From Bacteroidales bacterium (GTDB lineage: Bacteria; Bacteroidota; Bacteroidia; Bacteroidales; WCHB1-69): a DNA stretch of 64,000 nt. Within the stretch, counting starts at the first letter, position 1. Each line of letters opens with the position of its first letter. The position numbers and the translations under genes were made by a program. The stretch covers positions 62,001 through 126,000 of the forward strand of contig JAIKWD010000007.1 in assembly GCA_024685175.1 (NCBI GenBank), read 5' to 3'. This document shows positions 53,836 through 62,595 of this stretch, one piece after another. The notes beneath the pieces are model-generated. The model saw only the letters and a program-made list of their open reading frames with translations, made no database searches and had not been told where the DNA came from.

Positions 53836-55098
53836 ATGCAGTACGAACTCAACAACCTCTACGAACTATACCAACAACATCCGAAAGTCTGCACCGACAC
53901 CCGAAAAATCGTGGCCGACAGTCTGTTTTTCTGTTTAAAAGGGGAAAACTTCGACGGCAACCAATTCGCGTTGCAGGCCTTGGAGCAAGGGGCCGCTTAC
54001 GTGGTCACAGAGAATCAAGACCTGATCGGGAACGCACGCTGCGTTGTGACGGATAATGCACTCAAGGCCCTTCAGGACTTGGCCTCGTTCTACCGCGAGC
54101 AATTGCACATTCCCATCATCGGCATCACGGGGACAAACGGCAAGACGACCACCAAGGAACTCATTGCCAGCGTTTTGTCGCAGAAATTCCGAATCACCTA
54201 TACGCAAGGCAACCTCAACAACCACATTGGCGTCCCGCTCACCTTGCTTTCCATCAAGAGCGACGACCAACTGGCCATTGTGGAGATGGGGGCCAATCAT
54301 CCCGGCGAGATAGAATTTCTATGCCATATCGCGCGACCCACCCACGGACTCATTACCAATGTGGGGAAAGCCCATATTGAAGGATTCGGATCGGAAGAGG
54401 AGATTGTACACACCAAAAAGGCACTCTACCGTTCCGTTATCCGCGATGGCGGCACGTTGTTTGTCAACACCAACGACCAAAAACTCCGCAAAGGATTGGA
54501 TTACAGCAATGTATTCTATTACGCCGAAGGTGGGGAAGACAACATCGTGAGTATGTCACCCTATTTACGTATCCGTGTTGCAAAGCAAGAGGTGGACACG
54601 CATCTCACGGGAGCGTACAACATCTACAACTTCCTTGCCGCCGAGGCAGTGGGGCACTTTTTTGGCGTAACGGATGCCAAAATCGCCGAAGCGTTGGGCA
54701 ACTACACGCCCTCCAACCATCGGTCCCAGATTAACCGTATCGGCAGCAACACCATCATCTCCGATTACTACAACGCCAACCCGACCAGTATGGAGGCGGC
54801 CGTCCGCAACCTCGCCAAACTGGACCATCCCAACAAAAAAGCCATATTGGGCGATATGCGCGAATTAGGTCCAATCAGCAAAGACGAGCACGCCCGTATC
54901 ATCCAATTGTGCCAAGAGTTGCATATAGATGCCATATACGTGGGCGCGGAATTCGGGGCGCACCATCCCGAGCACCGTTTCGCCGACGTGACAGCCCTCA
55001 ACGCCTATCTACAAGAACATCCTATCGAGAACGCTATGATCCTGGTCAAGGGATCCAACAGCATACACTTGGACAAACTTACCGCCATTCTGCAATGA
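53836..55098 (+). CDS. murF: UDP-N-acetylmuramoyl-tripeptide--D-alanyl-D-alanine ligase
   Basis: MurF (420 aa) adds D-Ala-D-Ala to the peptidoglycan precursor. The ATP-binding motif GITGTNGKTTTKELI lies at residues 96-110, the central ligase motif AIVEMGANHPGEIEFLC is intact, and the C-terminal domain has NRIGSNTIISDYYNANPTSM. The stop overlaps the anmK start by 4 bases (ATGA). Confidence 0.96.
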   Translation: MQYELNNLYELYQQHPKVCTDTRKIVADSLFFCLKGENFDGNQFALQALEQGAAYVVTENQDLIGNARCVVTDNALKALQDLASFYREQLHIPIIGITGTNGKTTTKELIASVLSQKFRITYTQGNLNNHIGVPLTLLSIKSDDQLAIVEMGANHPGEIEFLCHIARPTHGLITNVGKAHIEGFGSEEEIVHTKKALYRSVIRDGGTLFVNTNDQKLRKGLDYSNVFYYAEGGEDNIVSMSPYLRIRVAKQEVDTHLTGAYNIYNFLAAEAVGHFFGVTDAKIAEALGNYTPSNHRSQINRIGSNTIISDYYNANPTSMEAAVRNLAKLDHPNKKAILGDMRELGPISKDEHARIIQLCQELHIDAIYVGAEFGAHHPEHRFADVTALNAYLQEHPIENAMILVKGSNSIHLDKLTAILQ

Positions 55099-56159
55099 CA
55101 TCGGAGTATCGCACGGGCATAGGCGTCATGTCGGGTACGTCACTGGACGGCCTGGACTTGGCTTGGTGCACGTTTACAGAAGAAAACGGACGATGGCGGT
55201 ATCAGATAGAGCGGGCAGTCACAGTGCCCTATGACGTTGCGTTCAGGAAGAAGTTGGCGCTTGCCACGGAGATGTCCGCATTGGCGTACGCGCAATTGGA
55301 CATTGCCCTGGGCACATTCATCGCCGACAGAATCAACGAATGGATTCAGGGCGACGGAAAGCCCGATTTCATCGCCTCGCACGGGCACACCGTGTTCCAC
55401 CAACCCGCAGAGGGTCTCACCACACAGATCGGCAGCGGCGCGGTCATTGCCGCGCGCACGGGCATTGTCACGGTCTGCGACTTCCGCACCGGCGACGTGG
55501 CCTTGGGCGGACAGGGCGCGCCTTTGGTGCCCATCGGCGACGAGTTGCTCTTCGGCCAATATGACGCGTGCCTTAATCTCGGCGGCTTTTGCAATATCTC
55601 GTTTCGTCAAGGCGGGCAGCGCGTGGCCTTTGACATCGCCCCGTGCAATATGGCCCTGAACTTTCTGGCACAACGTCTTGGCTTCCCGTACGATCACGAA
55701 GGACATATAGCAAACACTGGAAGTATCGTAACCGAGATGTTGAACGAGCTAAACACCTTGGACTACTATCAACACTCATACCCAAAATCGCTTGGAAAAG
55801 AGTGGTTTGAAGGTGAGTTCCTGCCTATAATTGAGAAGCACCTTACTCCTGACAACACTCCTGACTGTTTGCGTACCATCGTCGAACATATCGCCATACA
55901 AGTAAGCGCCGCCGCGCCTTCCGGCAATGCTTCCCTGATGGTCTCCGGCGGCGGCGCACTCAACAACTTCCTTCTTGAACGCATCCGAGGCCTATGGCCT
56001 GGAAATGTCATTATTCCCGATGCACTCACCATAGAATACAAGGAAGCCCTTATTTTCGCCTTCCTTGGAATGCTTCGCTTGCAGGGGAAAGCCAACTGTC
56101 TGGCAAGCGTAACTGGCGCTAAAAGAGACAACTGCGGCGGTGCTGTATATTTTTTTTAA
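55095..56159 (+). CDS. anmK: Anhydro-N-acetylmuramic acid kinase
   Basis: AnmK (354 aa) phosphorylates 1,6-anhydro-MurNAc in cell-wall recycling. The N-terminal GVMSGTSLDGLDLAWCTF, the ASHGHTVFHQP motif and the C-terminal SGGGALNNFLLERI are the family motifs. I use the ATG at 55095, coupled to the murF stop; the frame upstream lies inside murF. It pairs logically with murF. Confidence 0.95.
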   Translation: MTSEYRTGIGVMSGTSLDGLDLAWCTFTEENGRWRYQIERAVTVPYDVAFRKKLALATEMSALAYAQLDIALGTFIADRINEWIQGDGKPDFIASHGHTVFHQPAEGLTTQIGSGAVIAARTGIVTVCDFRTGDVALGGQGAPLVPIGDELLFGQYDACLNLGGFCNISFRQGGQRVAFDIAPCNMALNFLAQRLGFPYDHEGHIANTGSIVTEMLNELNTLDYYQHSYPKSLGKEWFEGEFLPIIEKHLTPDNTPDCLRTIVEHIAIQVSAAAPSGNASLMVSGGGALNNFLLERIRGLWPGNVIIPDALTIEYKEALIFAFLGMLRLQGKANCLASVTGAKRDNCGGAVYFF

Positions 56160-56198
56160 AAAAAAATCCAACCATATAATTTTTTTTCCCAAAAAAAC

Positions 56199-56230
56199 GT
56201 TGTTCTTATAACATAAAAATGCTACTTTTG
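56199..56230 (+). promoter_or_regulatory. Promoter of tonB
   Basis: TTG at 56199-56201, 21 bases, then tacttttg at 56223-56230, matching the Bacteroidetes promoter form. The start codon is 45 bases further. Confidence 0.65.
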
Positions 56231-56275
56231 CAGTGCATTTTATAACATACGCATAACCTCTAAAAAAGTCATATT

Positions 56276-56962
56276 ATGATTACCAAGAAAACCGACAGAG
56301 GAAACCTTGATAATAAGAGAACACTCTTTCTCTTATTGGGTTTCGTAGTTGTTTTGGGCTTGGTGTACGCAGGGTTTGAATTGTTCGCCAATGAAGAAAA
56401 GGCTGCTGCGTTCCAAATGCCCGACGATGATTTCATCGAAGTGAAAGATGAAGATGTCATCGCTACCGACCAGACCCCTCCCCCACCACCAGAGCCCGTG
56501 CAACAACAACAAGCTGTTGTGCTGAACATTGTGGAGGACAACATTAAGGTCAGCACGGACTTCGACTTCAGTCAGGATGTGTTTCAAGATGACGCTATCG
56601 CTGAAATTGAAGAAGAAGTTGAGGTCGTAGAAGAAGAAACCGACGCCACTCCTCCGGTATATTTCACCGAGGAAATGCCTGAGTTCCCTGGCGGTATGGA
56701 GGCACTCAACTCCTTCCTTACGAAGGAAATCCAATATCCTGAGGTGGCCCGTAACAACGGCATCACCGGAACGGTATTGGTTGAGTTCGTGGTAGAAAGA
56801 GACGGCCGTGTTAGTAACGCCAAAGTCAAAGTCCCGTTGTATCCCGACTGCGACAAGGAGGCTGTTCGTGGTATCATGGCCATGCCGAAATGGAAACCCG
56901 GCAAGAACATGGGTAAGCCTGTTCGCTGTTTCTATCAAGTTCCTGTCACTTTCAGAATGTAA
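56276..56962 (+). CDS. tonB: TonB energy transducer
   Basis: The 228-aa TonB has an N-terminal membrane span (TLFLLLGFVVVLGLVYAGFE), a proline-rich segment (TPPPPPEPVQQQQ), acidic linker and C-terminal TonB domain (FPGGMEALNSFLTKEIQYPE then GITGTVLVEFVVERDG and MPKWKPGKNMGKPVRCFY). It couples the proton gradient to TonB-dependent outer membrane receptors. It is its own transcription unit with promoter and terminator. Confidence 0.95.
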   Translation: MITKKTDRGNLDNKRTLFLLLGFVVVLGLVYAGFELFANEEKAAAFQMPDDDFIEVKDEDVIATDQTPPPPPEPVQQQQAVVLNIVEDNIKVSTDFDFSQDVFQDDAIAEIEEEVEVVEEETDATPPVYFTEEMPEFPGGMEALNSFLTKEIQYPEVARNNGITGTVLVEFVVERDGRVSNAKVKVPLYPDCDKEAVRGIMAMPKWKPGKNMGKPVRCFYQVPVTFRM

Positions 56963-56985
56963 TTACACTCTGGAAAGACTACTAC

Positions 56986-57019
56986 AAAGAGGATGACCTA
57001 TCGGGGTCATCCTCTTTTT
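56986..57019 (+). terminator. Intrinsic terminator of tonB
   Basis: Arms aaagaggatgacc and ggtcatcctcttt (13 bp, 6-base loop) run into a T-run. It lies 24 bases after the tonB stop and its end overlaps the possible 5' extension of the GNAT gene. Confidence 0.88.
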
Positions 57020-57037
57020 GTTCTAACCTATAACACC

Positions 57038-57595
57038 ATGACCGACACTGAACATATTGCCATTCGTTCCGCCACAATTGGAGACGCTCTGCTCGTGGCC
57101 CGCACCGTGCTGCGGGCTGTTGATGTACCCCATCCCGACGAGAAGGGGTTGGCAAAACTCGCCGAGCTGTGCCGCCAACCCAATGTGCTCTATAGTTGGT
57201 CCAACAGCGATGTAGCACTGTTTGATGGTGTACCCGTCGGAGCTATCACGGCCTATAACGGAGCCGACTACCCACGACTTCGTGCCAACACTTTTCCCAT
57301 ATTACAGGCCATTACGGGTTATGACTTCAATTCTTTGGACCAGGAAACGACCGAAGGTGAATACTACATTGACTCCGTGGCCGTAGACCCAGAGCACCGA
57401 CATAAGGGCGTCGGCACGGCGCTTCTAAGCCATGCCATAGCTAAAGCCAAAGTCTTGGGTGCACCTTTGGTCACACTCGTTGTGGACCCTGACAATCCAT
57501 CGGCAATGAGTCTATACCAATCGCTCGGATTCGAACCCATTGGTAGAATCAGGTTGTTTACAGAATATGTGAAATTGGGGTGTCGCCTGACTTAA
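57038..57595 (+). CDS. GNAT-family N-acetyltransferase
   Basis: The 185-aa product has a GNAT fold with the acetyl-CoA motif YYIDSVAVDPEHRHKGVGTA and the late motif LVVDPDNPSAMSLYQSLGFE. The substrate cannot be predicted. I use the ATG at 57038; a longer frame would start inside the tonB terminator. Its stop directly abuts the stop of the convergent MbnP-like gene. Confidence 0.88.
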   Translation: MTDTEHIAIRSATIGDALLVARTVLRAVDVPHPDEKGLAKLAELCRQPNVLYSWSNSDVALFDGVPVGAITAYNGADYPRLRANTFPILQAITGYDFNSLDQETTEGEYYIDSVAVDPEHRHKGVGTALLSHAIAKAKVLGAPLVTLVVDPDNPSAMSLYQSLGFEPIGRIRLFTEYVKLGCRLT

Positions 57596-58321
57596 CTAGT
57601 GGATTTCAAACACATCCCAGCCGTTGGCTTTCAATATGGCTTGTGCCGTTTGGTTTTGCATTATGTTGCCACCATATTCGTTAAAGTTGAAAAGATTTGG
57701 CGACTCAAACCATTTATTGATGTTCATATCGATAACAAAGTCCGTAATCAGATTCTTCGAAATCTCCCGGTTGGCAAGGGGCAAGGTGACGACAAACGAA
57801 TTATCCGCCTGATAGTTGCCAGTATGGAGATTAAAAGGCTTCATTTGTCCATTAGGATCTTTCCACTTACCATTGATCATCAAGAAGTGATAACCGCCAC
57901 CTAGGGAAGCTGGCCAGCTCATGCTATTTTCAGGAGAGTTCGGAAAGGTACCCGTCTTGTTAAGTTCCGGTGTCAAGCCAAAGACAAAAGAGATGGAAGT
58001 ATAGACACCCGCCGGAATGTCGTCTGTAGGCGTCCATACCAATGTACGCGGCACGTCGAAATCGACATAATGTGCACCCGTATCAGACTTGATGGTATAT
58101 TGCTCGCCTTTGGCATTGGTTAACACCACGTTGGAGATGAAATACTGTGCATCGGAGATTTCGTATCGATTGCCAGCGGCATTTTGGTACATCATCGTAT
58201 CCAATTCAAGTTTTTTGCCGTCAACAGAGAAAGTAAAATGGAAACGGGCTTGGCCAGAAGGCTTATGACAGCCAGTCACAAACAAAGCCAGCAGAACTAT
58301 TAGAAAATACCTACCATTCAT
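57596..58321 (-). CDS. MbnP-like lipoprotein
   Basis: The 241-aa product has a lipoprotein signal (MNGRYFLIVLLALFVTGC). The body has the pattern of the MbnP family: FHFTFSVDGKKLELDT, SDAQYFISNVVLTNAKGE, VDFD, and GGGYHFLMINGKW. MbnP proteins bind copper in methanotrophs, and homologues are common in Bacteroidetes with unknown role. Assignment is by motif pattern. It overlaps the DUF4468 gene by 11 bases, so they are co-transcribed. Confidence 0.75.
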   Translation of the reverse strand: MNGRYFLIVLLALFVTGCHKPSGQARFHFTFSVDGKKLELDTMMYQNAAGNRYEISDAQYFISNVVLTNAKGEQYTIKSDTGAHYVDFDVPRTLVWTPTDDIPAGVYTSISFVFGLTPELNKTGTFPNSPENSMSWPASLGGGYHFLMINGKWKDPNGQMKPFNLHTGNYQADNSFVVTLPLANREISKNLITDFVIDMNINKWFESPNLFNFNEYGGNIMQNQTAQAILKANGWDVFEIH

Positions 58322-58862
58322 CTTCGAACACCTCCTCAGGCTCCATGCCTTCTTCTAGATTCTCAATTAACTTCACAATCTGTTCGTTTATTTGGTTAAG
58401 CCATTCGTATTGGGACGGGGACCAATATGGGCTTTCCGACTTGAACCAATTCTCGATGGGAGCTGCCGACGCGGCTTTCTCGTTGAAGTTCGTTATCGTA
58501 TAACGATAGCGTCCCTCACGACACTGCAATTTCAAATTGTAATAGACGATATTCTTCTGCATCTTCGTGCCGTCTTTCAGCGTAGAAAAGATTCTAACGC
58601 TGGAGCGTAAGTCCAGCGTATAATTCTCGGCATCGGCTTTTTTTATCACCTCATCCGTGTTTTTGTAGTATTTCTTCACCCATTTCAAGGCTCTTTCGTA
58701 AAGCACTTTCGGAGAACCTTCCTCCTTCACCACCTCTTGGTATGTAACAAGATTAGTTCTTTCGTCGATGGGGAGATCAGGCACTGGCAGCTGATCCGGC
58801 TTCTGGGCATAAGCCCCGACCGCCAGAGCTATCAGGGACAAAACAAAAGCGATTTTTTTCAT
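58311..58862 (-). CDS. DUF4468 (TBP-like fold) exported protein
   Basis: The 183-aa product has a signal peptide (MKKIAFVLSLIALAVGAYAQ). The mature part contains YERALKWVKKYYKNTDEVIKK, LQCREGRYRYTITNFNE and an acidic C-terminus, as in DUF4468 proteins with a TBP-like fold. Function unknown. It is 4 bases after folA and overlaps the MbnP-like gene. Confidence 0.85.
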   Translation of the reverse strand: MKKIAFVLSLIALAVGAYAQKPDQLPVPDLPIDERTNLVTYQEVVKEEGSPKVLYERALKWVKKYYKNTDEVIKKADAENYTLDLRSSVRIFSTLKDGTKMQKNIVYYNLKLQCREGRYRYTITNFNEKAASAAPIENWFKSESPYWSPSQYEWLNQINEQIVKLIENLEEGMEPEEVFEDEW

Positions 58863-58866
58863 TGTC

Positions 58867-59355
58867 TTACTTGCGTATTAAGGTTTGAAAATAGAGATCG
58901 TACGGGTTTTTCTCGTCTTTAGGTACGAATATGTTATCTGTCAACGTCCATTCATCTTCGTTTATTGCCGGAAAATAAACGTCGGCAACAAATTCAGAGA
59001 CAATTCGGGTGAGATAAAGTTTATCGGCGTAGGGCAAAAAAAGTCTATACATCGTAGCGCCACCCATCACGAAGGCCTCTTCTTCCTCCTTCACCGAGTT
59101 AAGGGCGGCAGGGATGGAGTGCACCGTTTCGCAGTCGGGGAATTCTGTATCTTCGAGAGTGATGACAATATTACGGCGGTTGGGCAGGGGTTTCTTCGGA
59201 AGCGACTCCCACGTGCGATCGCCCATCAGGACGGGATGGCCGGAGGTGATCTCCTTGAAATGGCGGAGGTCGACGGGGAGGTGGCACAAGAGCTGGTTTT
59301 TATAGCCCAACTCCATATTGAGGCCCACAGCGGCAATCATGCTGATATTATTCAT
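58867..59355 (-). CDS. folA: Dihydrofolate reductase
   Basis: DHFR (162 aa) makes tetrahydrofolate from dihydrofolate with NADPH and is the trimethoprim target. The N-terminal MIAAVGLNMELGYKNQLLCH, the catalytic Asp in LPVDLRHFK, GHPVLMGDRTWESLP and the GGATMYRLFLPYADKLYLT segment are present. It lies 28 bases after the AAA_28 gene and 4 bases before the DUF4468 gene. Confidence 0.97.
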   Translation of the reverse strand: MNNISMIAAVGLNMELGYKNQLLCHLPVDLRHFKEITSGHPVLMGDRTWESLPKKPLPNRRNIVITLEDTEFPDCETVHSIPAALNSVKEEEEAFVMGGATMYRLFLPYADKLYLTRIVSEFVADVYFPAINEDEWTLTDNIFVPKDEKNPYDLYFQTLIRK

Positions 59356-59382
59356 AGGTATGGTTTTGATTATAAGATGGTT

Positions 59383-59988
59383 TTATGAATTCAAGATTTT
59401 ATCGATAACCTCAAGTACATTATCAATTTTGTCCTCGAAACAAAGTTCGGCATTGATAACATGAAGTACGGGGTGGCCTTTCCAAGCATCTATGAGATTG
59501 TCGTCCACAACCCGGGCTAGTTCGAGTGATTCGGAACGGCAGGTGTTGTTTTCACGAGTATAGAACTGTTCGGCACCCTTAGCAGCCGTGCAGATATGGA
59601 GCACAGCCTCGTAGCGATCGTCACGAAGCTCTTTGGCTGTCATTCCCACGGAATCCATCACTCGACTCCAAGTGTTGGAATCCATGTAGGCTGCCGTATC
59701 CATCGTCCCTCGGTCGCAGATAATCAACGCATGTTTCCCGCAGGCTTCAGCAATCCGCTTCATGCAATCCTCCATGACAATTTGGAATTTAAGCTTGTTG
59801 GATTCCGTGACAAAAGAGAGTTCGGGATCCTTTGTCAGAAAATCAGCTCCTGCTTGGATAAACATGGTGGCCGACTCGGGCAGGGAGTACACGGCATAGC
59901 CCAGATTGGTGTATTTGCTCTGTATTCGTTTCAATATCGTGGACTTTCCGGCACAAGGGCCGCCTGTCAAAACAATTCGTGTAATCAT
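59383..59988 (-). CDS. AAA_28-type P-loop NTPase
   Basis: The 201-aa product starts MITRIVLTGGPCAGKSTIL, a Walker A motif, and has a likely Walker B at LIICDRGTMDTAAYMDS. This matches the AAA_28/kinase-like P-loop family; the substrate is unknown. I use the ATG at 59988, since the open frame upstream crosses the promoter region shared with smpB. It heads a minus-strand operon AAA_28-folA-DUF4468-MbnP. Confidence 0.85.
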   Translation of the reverse strand: MITRIVLTGGPCAGKSTILKRIQSKYTNLGYAVYSLPESATMFIQAGADFLTKDPELSFVTESNKLKFQIVMEDCMKRIAEACGKHALIICDRGTMDTAAYMDSNTWSRVMDSVGMTAKELRDDRYEAVLHICTAAKGAEQFYTRENNTCRSESLELARVVDDNLIDAWKGHPVLHVINAELCFEDKIDNVLEVIDKILNS

Positions 59989-60038
59989 TAAAATTTCCCC
60001 CGTAAAAAATGTGGTTTGAAGCTGAAAAAAGGATGGAG

Positions 60039-60046
60039 CAAAAGTA
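60039..60046 (-). promoter_or_regulatory. -7 box for the AAA_28-folA operon
   Basis: The minus strand reads TACTTTTG, 50 bases before the ATG at 59988; -33 region not well matched. Confidence 0.5.
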
Positions 60047-60100
60047 CACAATATTTCAAAACGGGGACATAGAAGGAATACTATCATGCCGCTTTTTTTG

Positions 60101-60108
60101 TACTTTTG
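60101..60108 (+). promoter_or_regulatory. -7 box for smpB
   Basis: tacttttg on the plus strand, 15 bases before the smpB ATG at 60124, divergent from the box at 60039-60046. Confidence 0.55.
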
Positions 60109-60123
60109 CGGCCTAACGAAACT

Positions 60124-60585
60124 ATGGCAAAGAACACGAATCCTTCTCAAATTGCAATCAAGAACAGGAAAGCTGAGTATCAGTACTTCCTGCTCACCTC
60201 ATATACGGCCGGCATCGTGCTGACAGGGACCGAGATCAAATCCATCCGCGCGGGCAAGGCCAACATCACCGATGCCTATTGTTCCTTCATCAATGGCGAG
60301 TTGTGGGTCCACAACATGCATGTGAGCGAGTACGCGAACGGCAGCTACAACAACCATTTGCCCAAACGAGACCGTAAACTCTTACTCAACAAGAAAGAGT
60401 TGCGCAAGCTCATGAGCAAGCTCAACGAACGGGGTTTCACAATTATTCCCACTCTGTTATGGATCAACGAGAACGGATACGCCAAGCTTGACATCTCTTT
60501 GGCCAAAGGTAAAAAGCTGTACGACAAACGTGAGAGTATCAAAGAGAAGGACGAACGGCGCAGAAAACTACAGGAGGACGAATAA
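60124..60585 (+). CDS. smpB: SsrA-binding protein
   Basis: SmpB (153 aa) binds tmRNA and helps rescue stalled ribosomes. The motifs [32 protein letters not shown], NPHxKR-like [13 protein letters not shown] and the basic C-terminus are present. The ATG at 60124 is preferred over a TTG at 60106 that lies in the promoter box. The stop overlaps the next gene start by one base (TAATG). Confidence 0.97.
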   Translation: MAKNTNPSQIAIKNRKAEYQYFLLTSYTAGIVLTGTEIKSIRAGKANITDAYCSFINGELWVHNMHVSEYANGSYNNHLPKRDRKLLLNKKELRKLMSKLNERGFTIIPTLLWINENGYAKLDISLAKGKKLYDKRESIKEKDERRRKLQEDE

Positions 60586-60962
60586 TGGAACACGATTTAG
60601 TTGACGACAAAAACTTCATGCCTTTGCCGGAATCCTTCAACTCGAAGGAAAAACTGTATTACAGCATGGGCGAGACCTGCGAACTCTTCCAATTACCCGC
60701 CTCTACATTGCGGTACTGGGAAAAAGAGTTCGACGTACTCAAGCCAAGAAAGAACAAAAAGGGCGACCGCTTCTTTTCCAAGAATGACATCACGCTCTTA
60801 AGAACCATTTGTTATCTCACCAAAGTGAAGGGCTACACCCTGCAAGGCGCCCGTGAAGCCTTGAAACGCAACTTCATCAACGAGGCAGACAACGCCGCCA
60901 TTGTCTCTTCCCTTCTGGAAATCAAGGAAATGCTGCTGTCAATCAAGCGAACGCTTGATTGA
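60585..60962 (+). CDS. MerR-family transcriptional regulator
   Basis: The 125-aa protein has a MerR DNA-binding domain (LYYSMGETCELFQLPASTLR, then YWEKEFDVLKPRKNKKGDR) and a short helical C-terminus. No metal- or drug-binding cysteines are visible. It is coupled to smpB by one base; targets are unknown. Confidence 0.9.
   Translation: MEHDLVDDKNFMPLPESFNSKEKLYYSMGETCELFQLPASTLRYWEKEFDVLKPRKNKKGDRFFSKNDITLLRTICYLTKVKGYTLQGAREALKRNFINEADNAAIVSSLLEIKEMLLSIKRTLD
60939..60962. terminator. Inverted repeat over the merR stop, weak terminator candidate
   Basis: The arms tcaatcaagcg and cgcttgattga form a perfect 11-bp stem with 2 bases between, ending exactly at the stop codon. The following DNA is T-rich but has no immediate T-run, so termination is possible but not sure. 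Confidence 0.45.
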
Positions 60963-61078
60963 CTACTTTGTTTTCGTCTTTTATTTTATTAAATATTTAA
61001 CAAGATGAAAACGAATAATCAATTGTTGTATCGTGTGGAATAGAATATTTTGTTTTTTGCAAGCTTTCGGTTGACCAA

Positions 61079-61648
61079 TTATTTCAGGAAATCCTGCAAT
61101 GCTTGCATCGCGCGGGCGCGGTGGCTGATGTGGTTTTTCACGTCTTCGCCCATTTCAGCGAAGGTCTGGTCGTAGCCATCAGGCATAAAGACAGGATCGT
61201 AGCCGAAACCGGCGGTGCCACGAGGTTTCTCGATGATTTGGCCGTCGACGCGGCCCTCAAAGAAGTGGGGTTCGCCGTCGAGGATAAGGGCCACGACGGT
61301 CTTGAAGCAGGCCTTGCGGTTGGTCATCCCCTTCATTTCGGCCAGCACCTTGTCGACATTGTCCTGGTAGGTGCAGTGTTCGCCAGCGTAGCGGGCAGAA
61401 TAGACGCCGGGTCGGCCGTCCAGGGCTTCTATTTCCAGCCCTGTATCATCGGCGAAGCAGTTGGTATGATAATGTTCAAACACATACTGTGCTTTCTGGA
61501 GGGCATTGCCGCGCAGAGTGTCGGCAGTCTCCGGGATTTCCGACTCACAACCTATGTCGTGAAGACTTTTCAAATTCCACTTTTCACCCAGTATGCCTCT
61601 GGCTTCGTGGGCTTTATGTTCGTTATGGGTGGCAAAAATTATGTCCAT
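61079..61648 (-). CDS. rdgB: XTP/dITP diphosphatase (RdgB/HAM1 family)
   Basis: The 189-aa enzyme removes non-canonical purine NTPs. MDIIFATHNEHKAHEARGIL, FADDTGLEIEALDGRPGVYSARYAG and RGTAGFGYDPVFMPDG are family motifs; the C-terminus has ISHRARAMQALQ. I use the ATG at 61648; the upstream frame enters the rpmF terminator. Confidence 0.95.
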   Translation of the reverse strand: MDIIFATHNEHKAHEARGILGEKWNLKSLHDIGCESEIPETADTLRGNALQKAQYVFEHYHTNCFADDTGLEIEALDGRPGVYSARYAGEHCTYQDNVDKVLAEMKGMTNRKACFKTVVALILDGEPHFFEGRVDGQIIEKPRGTAGFGYDPVFMPDGYDQTFAEMGEDVKNHISHRARAMQALQDFLK

Positions 61649-61658
61649 ACTATAAACT

Positions 61659-61689
61659 AAAAAAGATGGCATAATTACTTATGTCATCT
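61659..61689 (-). terminator. Intrinsic terminator of rpmF
   Basis: The arms agatggcataa and ttatgtcatct (11 bp, one wobble, 4-base loop) are followed on the minus strand by a T-run. It lies 28 bases after the rpmF stop and just before the rdgB start. Confidence 0.8.
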
Positions 61690-61716
61690 ATGTAAATAAA
61701 AGAACGCGCTTGGTTT

Positions 61717-61905
61717 TTACTGAGCGGCGCCGCTGACTTCGATAGCCTGTTTGCCTCTGTAGTAGCCGCATTCCGGGCACACACGGTGCGTAAGGATGGG
61801 GGCGCCACAATGGCTGCAAGTGGTCAGTTGGGGAGCCGTGATGAAATCGTGGGCTCTTCTCTTATCTCTTCTCATTGCTGAGTGTCTTCTTTTAGGATTC
61901 GGCAT
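61717..61905 (-). CDS. rpmF: 50S ribosomal protein L32
   Basis: L32 (62 aa) has the typical start MPNPKRRHSAMRRDKRRAHD and a zinc-type pair of motifs, CSHCG and CPECGYY. It follows the DUF177 gene by 21 bases, the usual yceD-rpmF order. Confidence 0.97.
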   Translation of the reverse strand: MPNPKRRHSAMRRDKRRAHDFITAPQLTTCSHCGAPILTHRVCPECGYYRGKQAIEVSGAAQ

Positions 61906-61926
61906 AATATTTAAATTTTATAGTTT

Positions 61927-62475
61927 TTAATCTAATTTCAAATTCTTCAAAGCGTCCCATCTCGGGTCGGTTTCTTTTTCATGGCTTTCATTTTCAAGCT
62001 CCTCCAATTTGCGCATCACTTCCGGATCGCAAGTGGGATTGCCATTTTCGTCATCCTCATGCACAATGCGGTGCGGCAGGGCCAAAAAAATGGACTCATA
62101 GACGAAATGGAAGATGTCCAGCTCGTATGTATTCTCATCCATCACCCAGATGTCGTCGTCGTCATCATTTTCACCCTCTTCCACAACCGGAACCAGTTTG
62201 ACGATCAAACGCTCATCGAAATCCAGCGGAATGTTAACAGGAAGGAGACAACGATCGCACGGGGCGGTCACTAAACCCTCAAAATGGCAGTTCAACTCCA
62301 CCAATTTGTCAGTTTTTTTCATCTCAACCTGCAAATCGACATCGCCGTCGCGCACATCGGAAATCTCAGCCAATTCAAAGAACTCCTTATTGCATTTTAT
62401 TGAATAACAACAAGTTCCCTCTTCAACTCCGGATAATCTAATCTTAAATTGTTCCTGTAACTCCTTAGTATCCAT
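61927..62475 (-). CDS. YceD/DUF177 family protein
   Basis: The 182-aa protein is the usual partner encoded with rpmF; family members bind or help mature 23S rRNA in some species. A CDRC pair (APCDRCLLPV) and the acidic stretch GENDDDDDIWVMD are visible. Its length is normal for Bacteroidetes. Confidence 0.9.
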   Translation of the reverse strand: MDTKELQEQFKIRLSGVEEGTCCYSIKCNKEFFELAEISDVRDGDVDLQVEMKKTDKLVELNCHFEGLVTAPCDRCLLPVNIPLDFDERLIVKLVPVVEEGENDDDDDIWVMDENTYELDIFHFVYESIFLALPHRIVHEDDENGNPTCDPEVMRKLEELENESHEKETDPRWDALKNLKLD

Positions 62476-62495
62476 CGTTCTGAAATTTGGGGCTG

Positions 62496-62503
62496 CAAAT
62501 ATA
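62496..62503 (-). promoter_or_regulatory. -7 box for the DUF177-rpmF unit
   Basis: The minus strand reads TATATTTG, 20 bases before the DUF177 start. Confidence 0.55.
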
Positions 62504-62595
62504 GTATTTTTTTGATATGAAATTAGCGGGGGAGAAAAAAATAGTGATTAGTCGTTAGTTGTTAGTAATAATTCCTCATTCCTAATTCTAACCCC

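Noticed and set aside
57038..57595. GNAT gene starting at 56993 to include extra residues
   Set aside because: The extra residues fall inside the tonB terminator hairpin; the ATG at 57038 gives a normal N-terminus.
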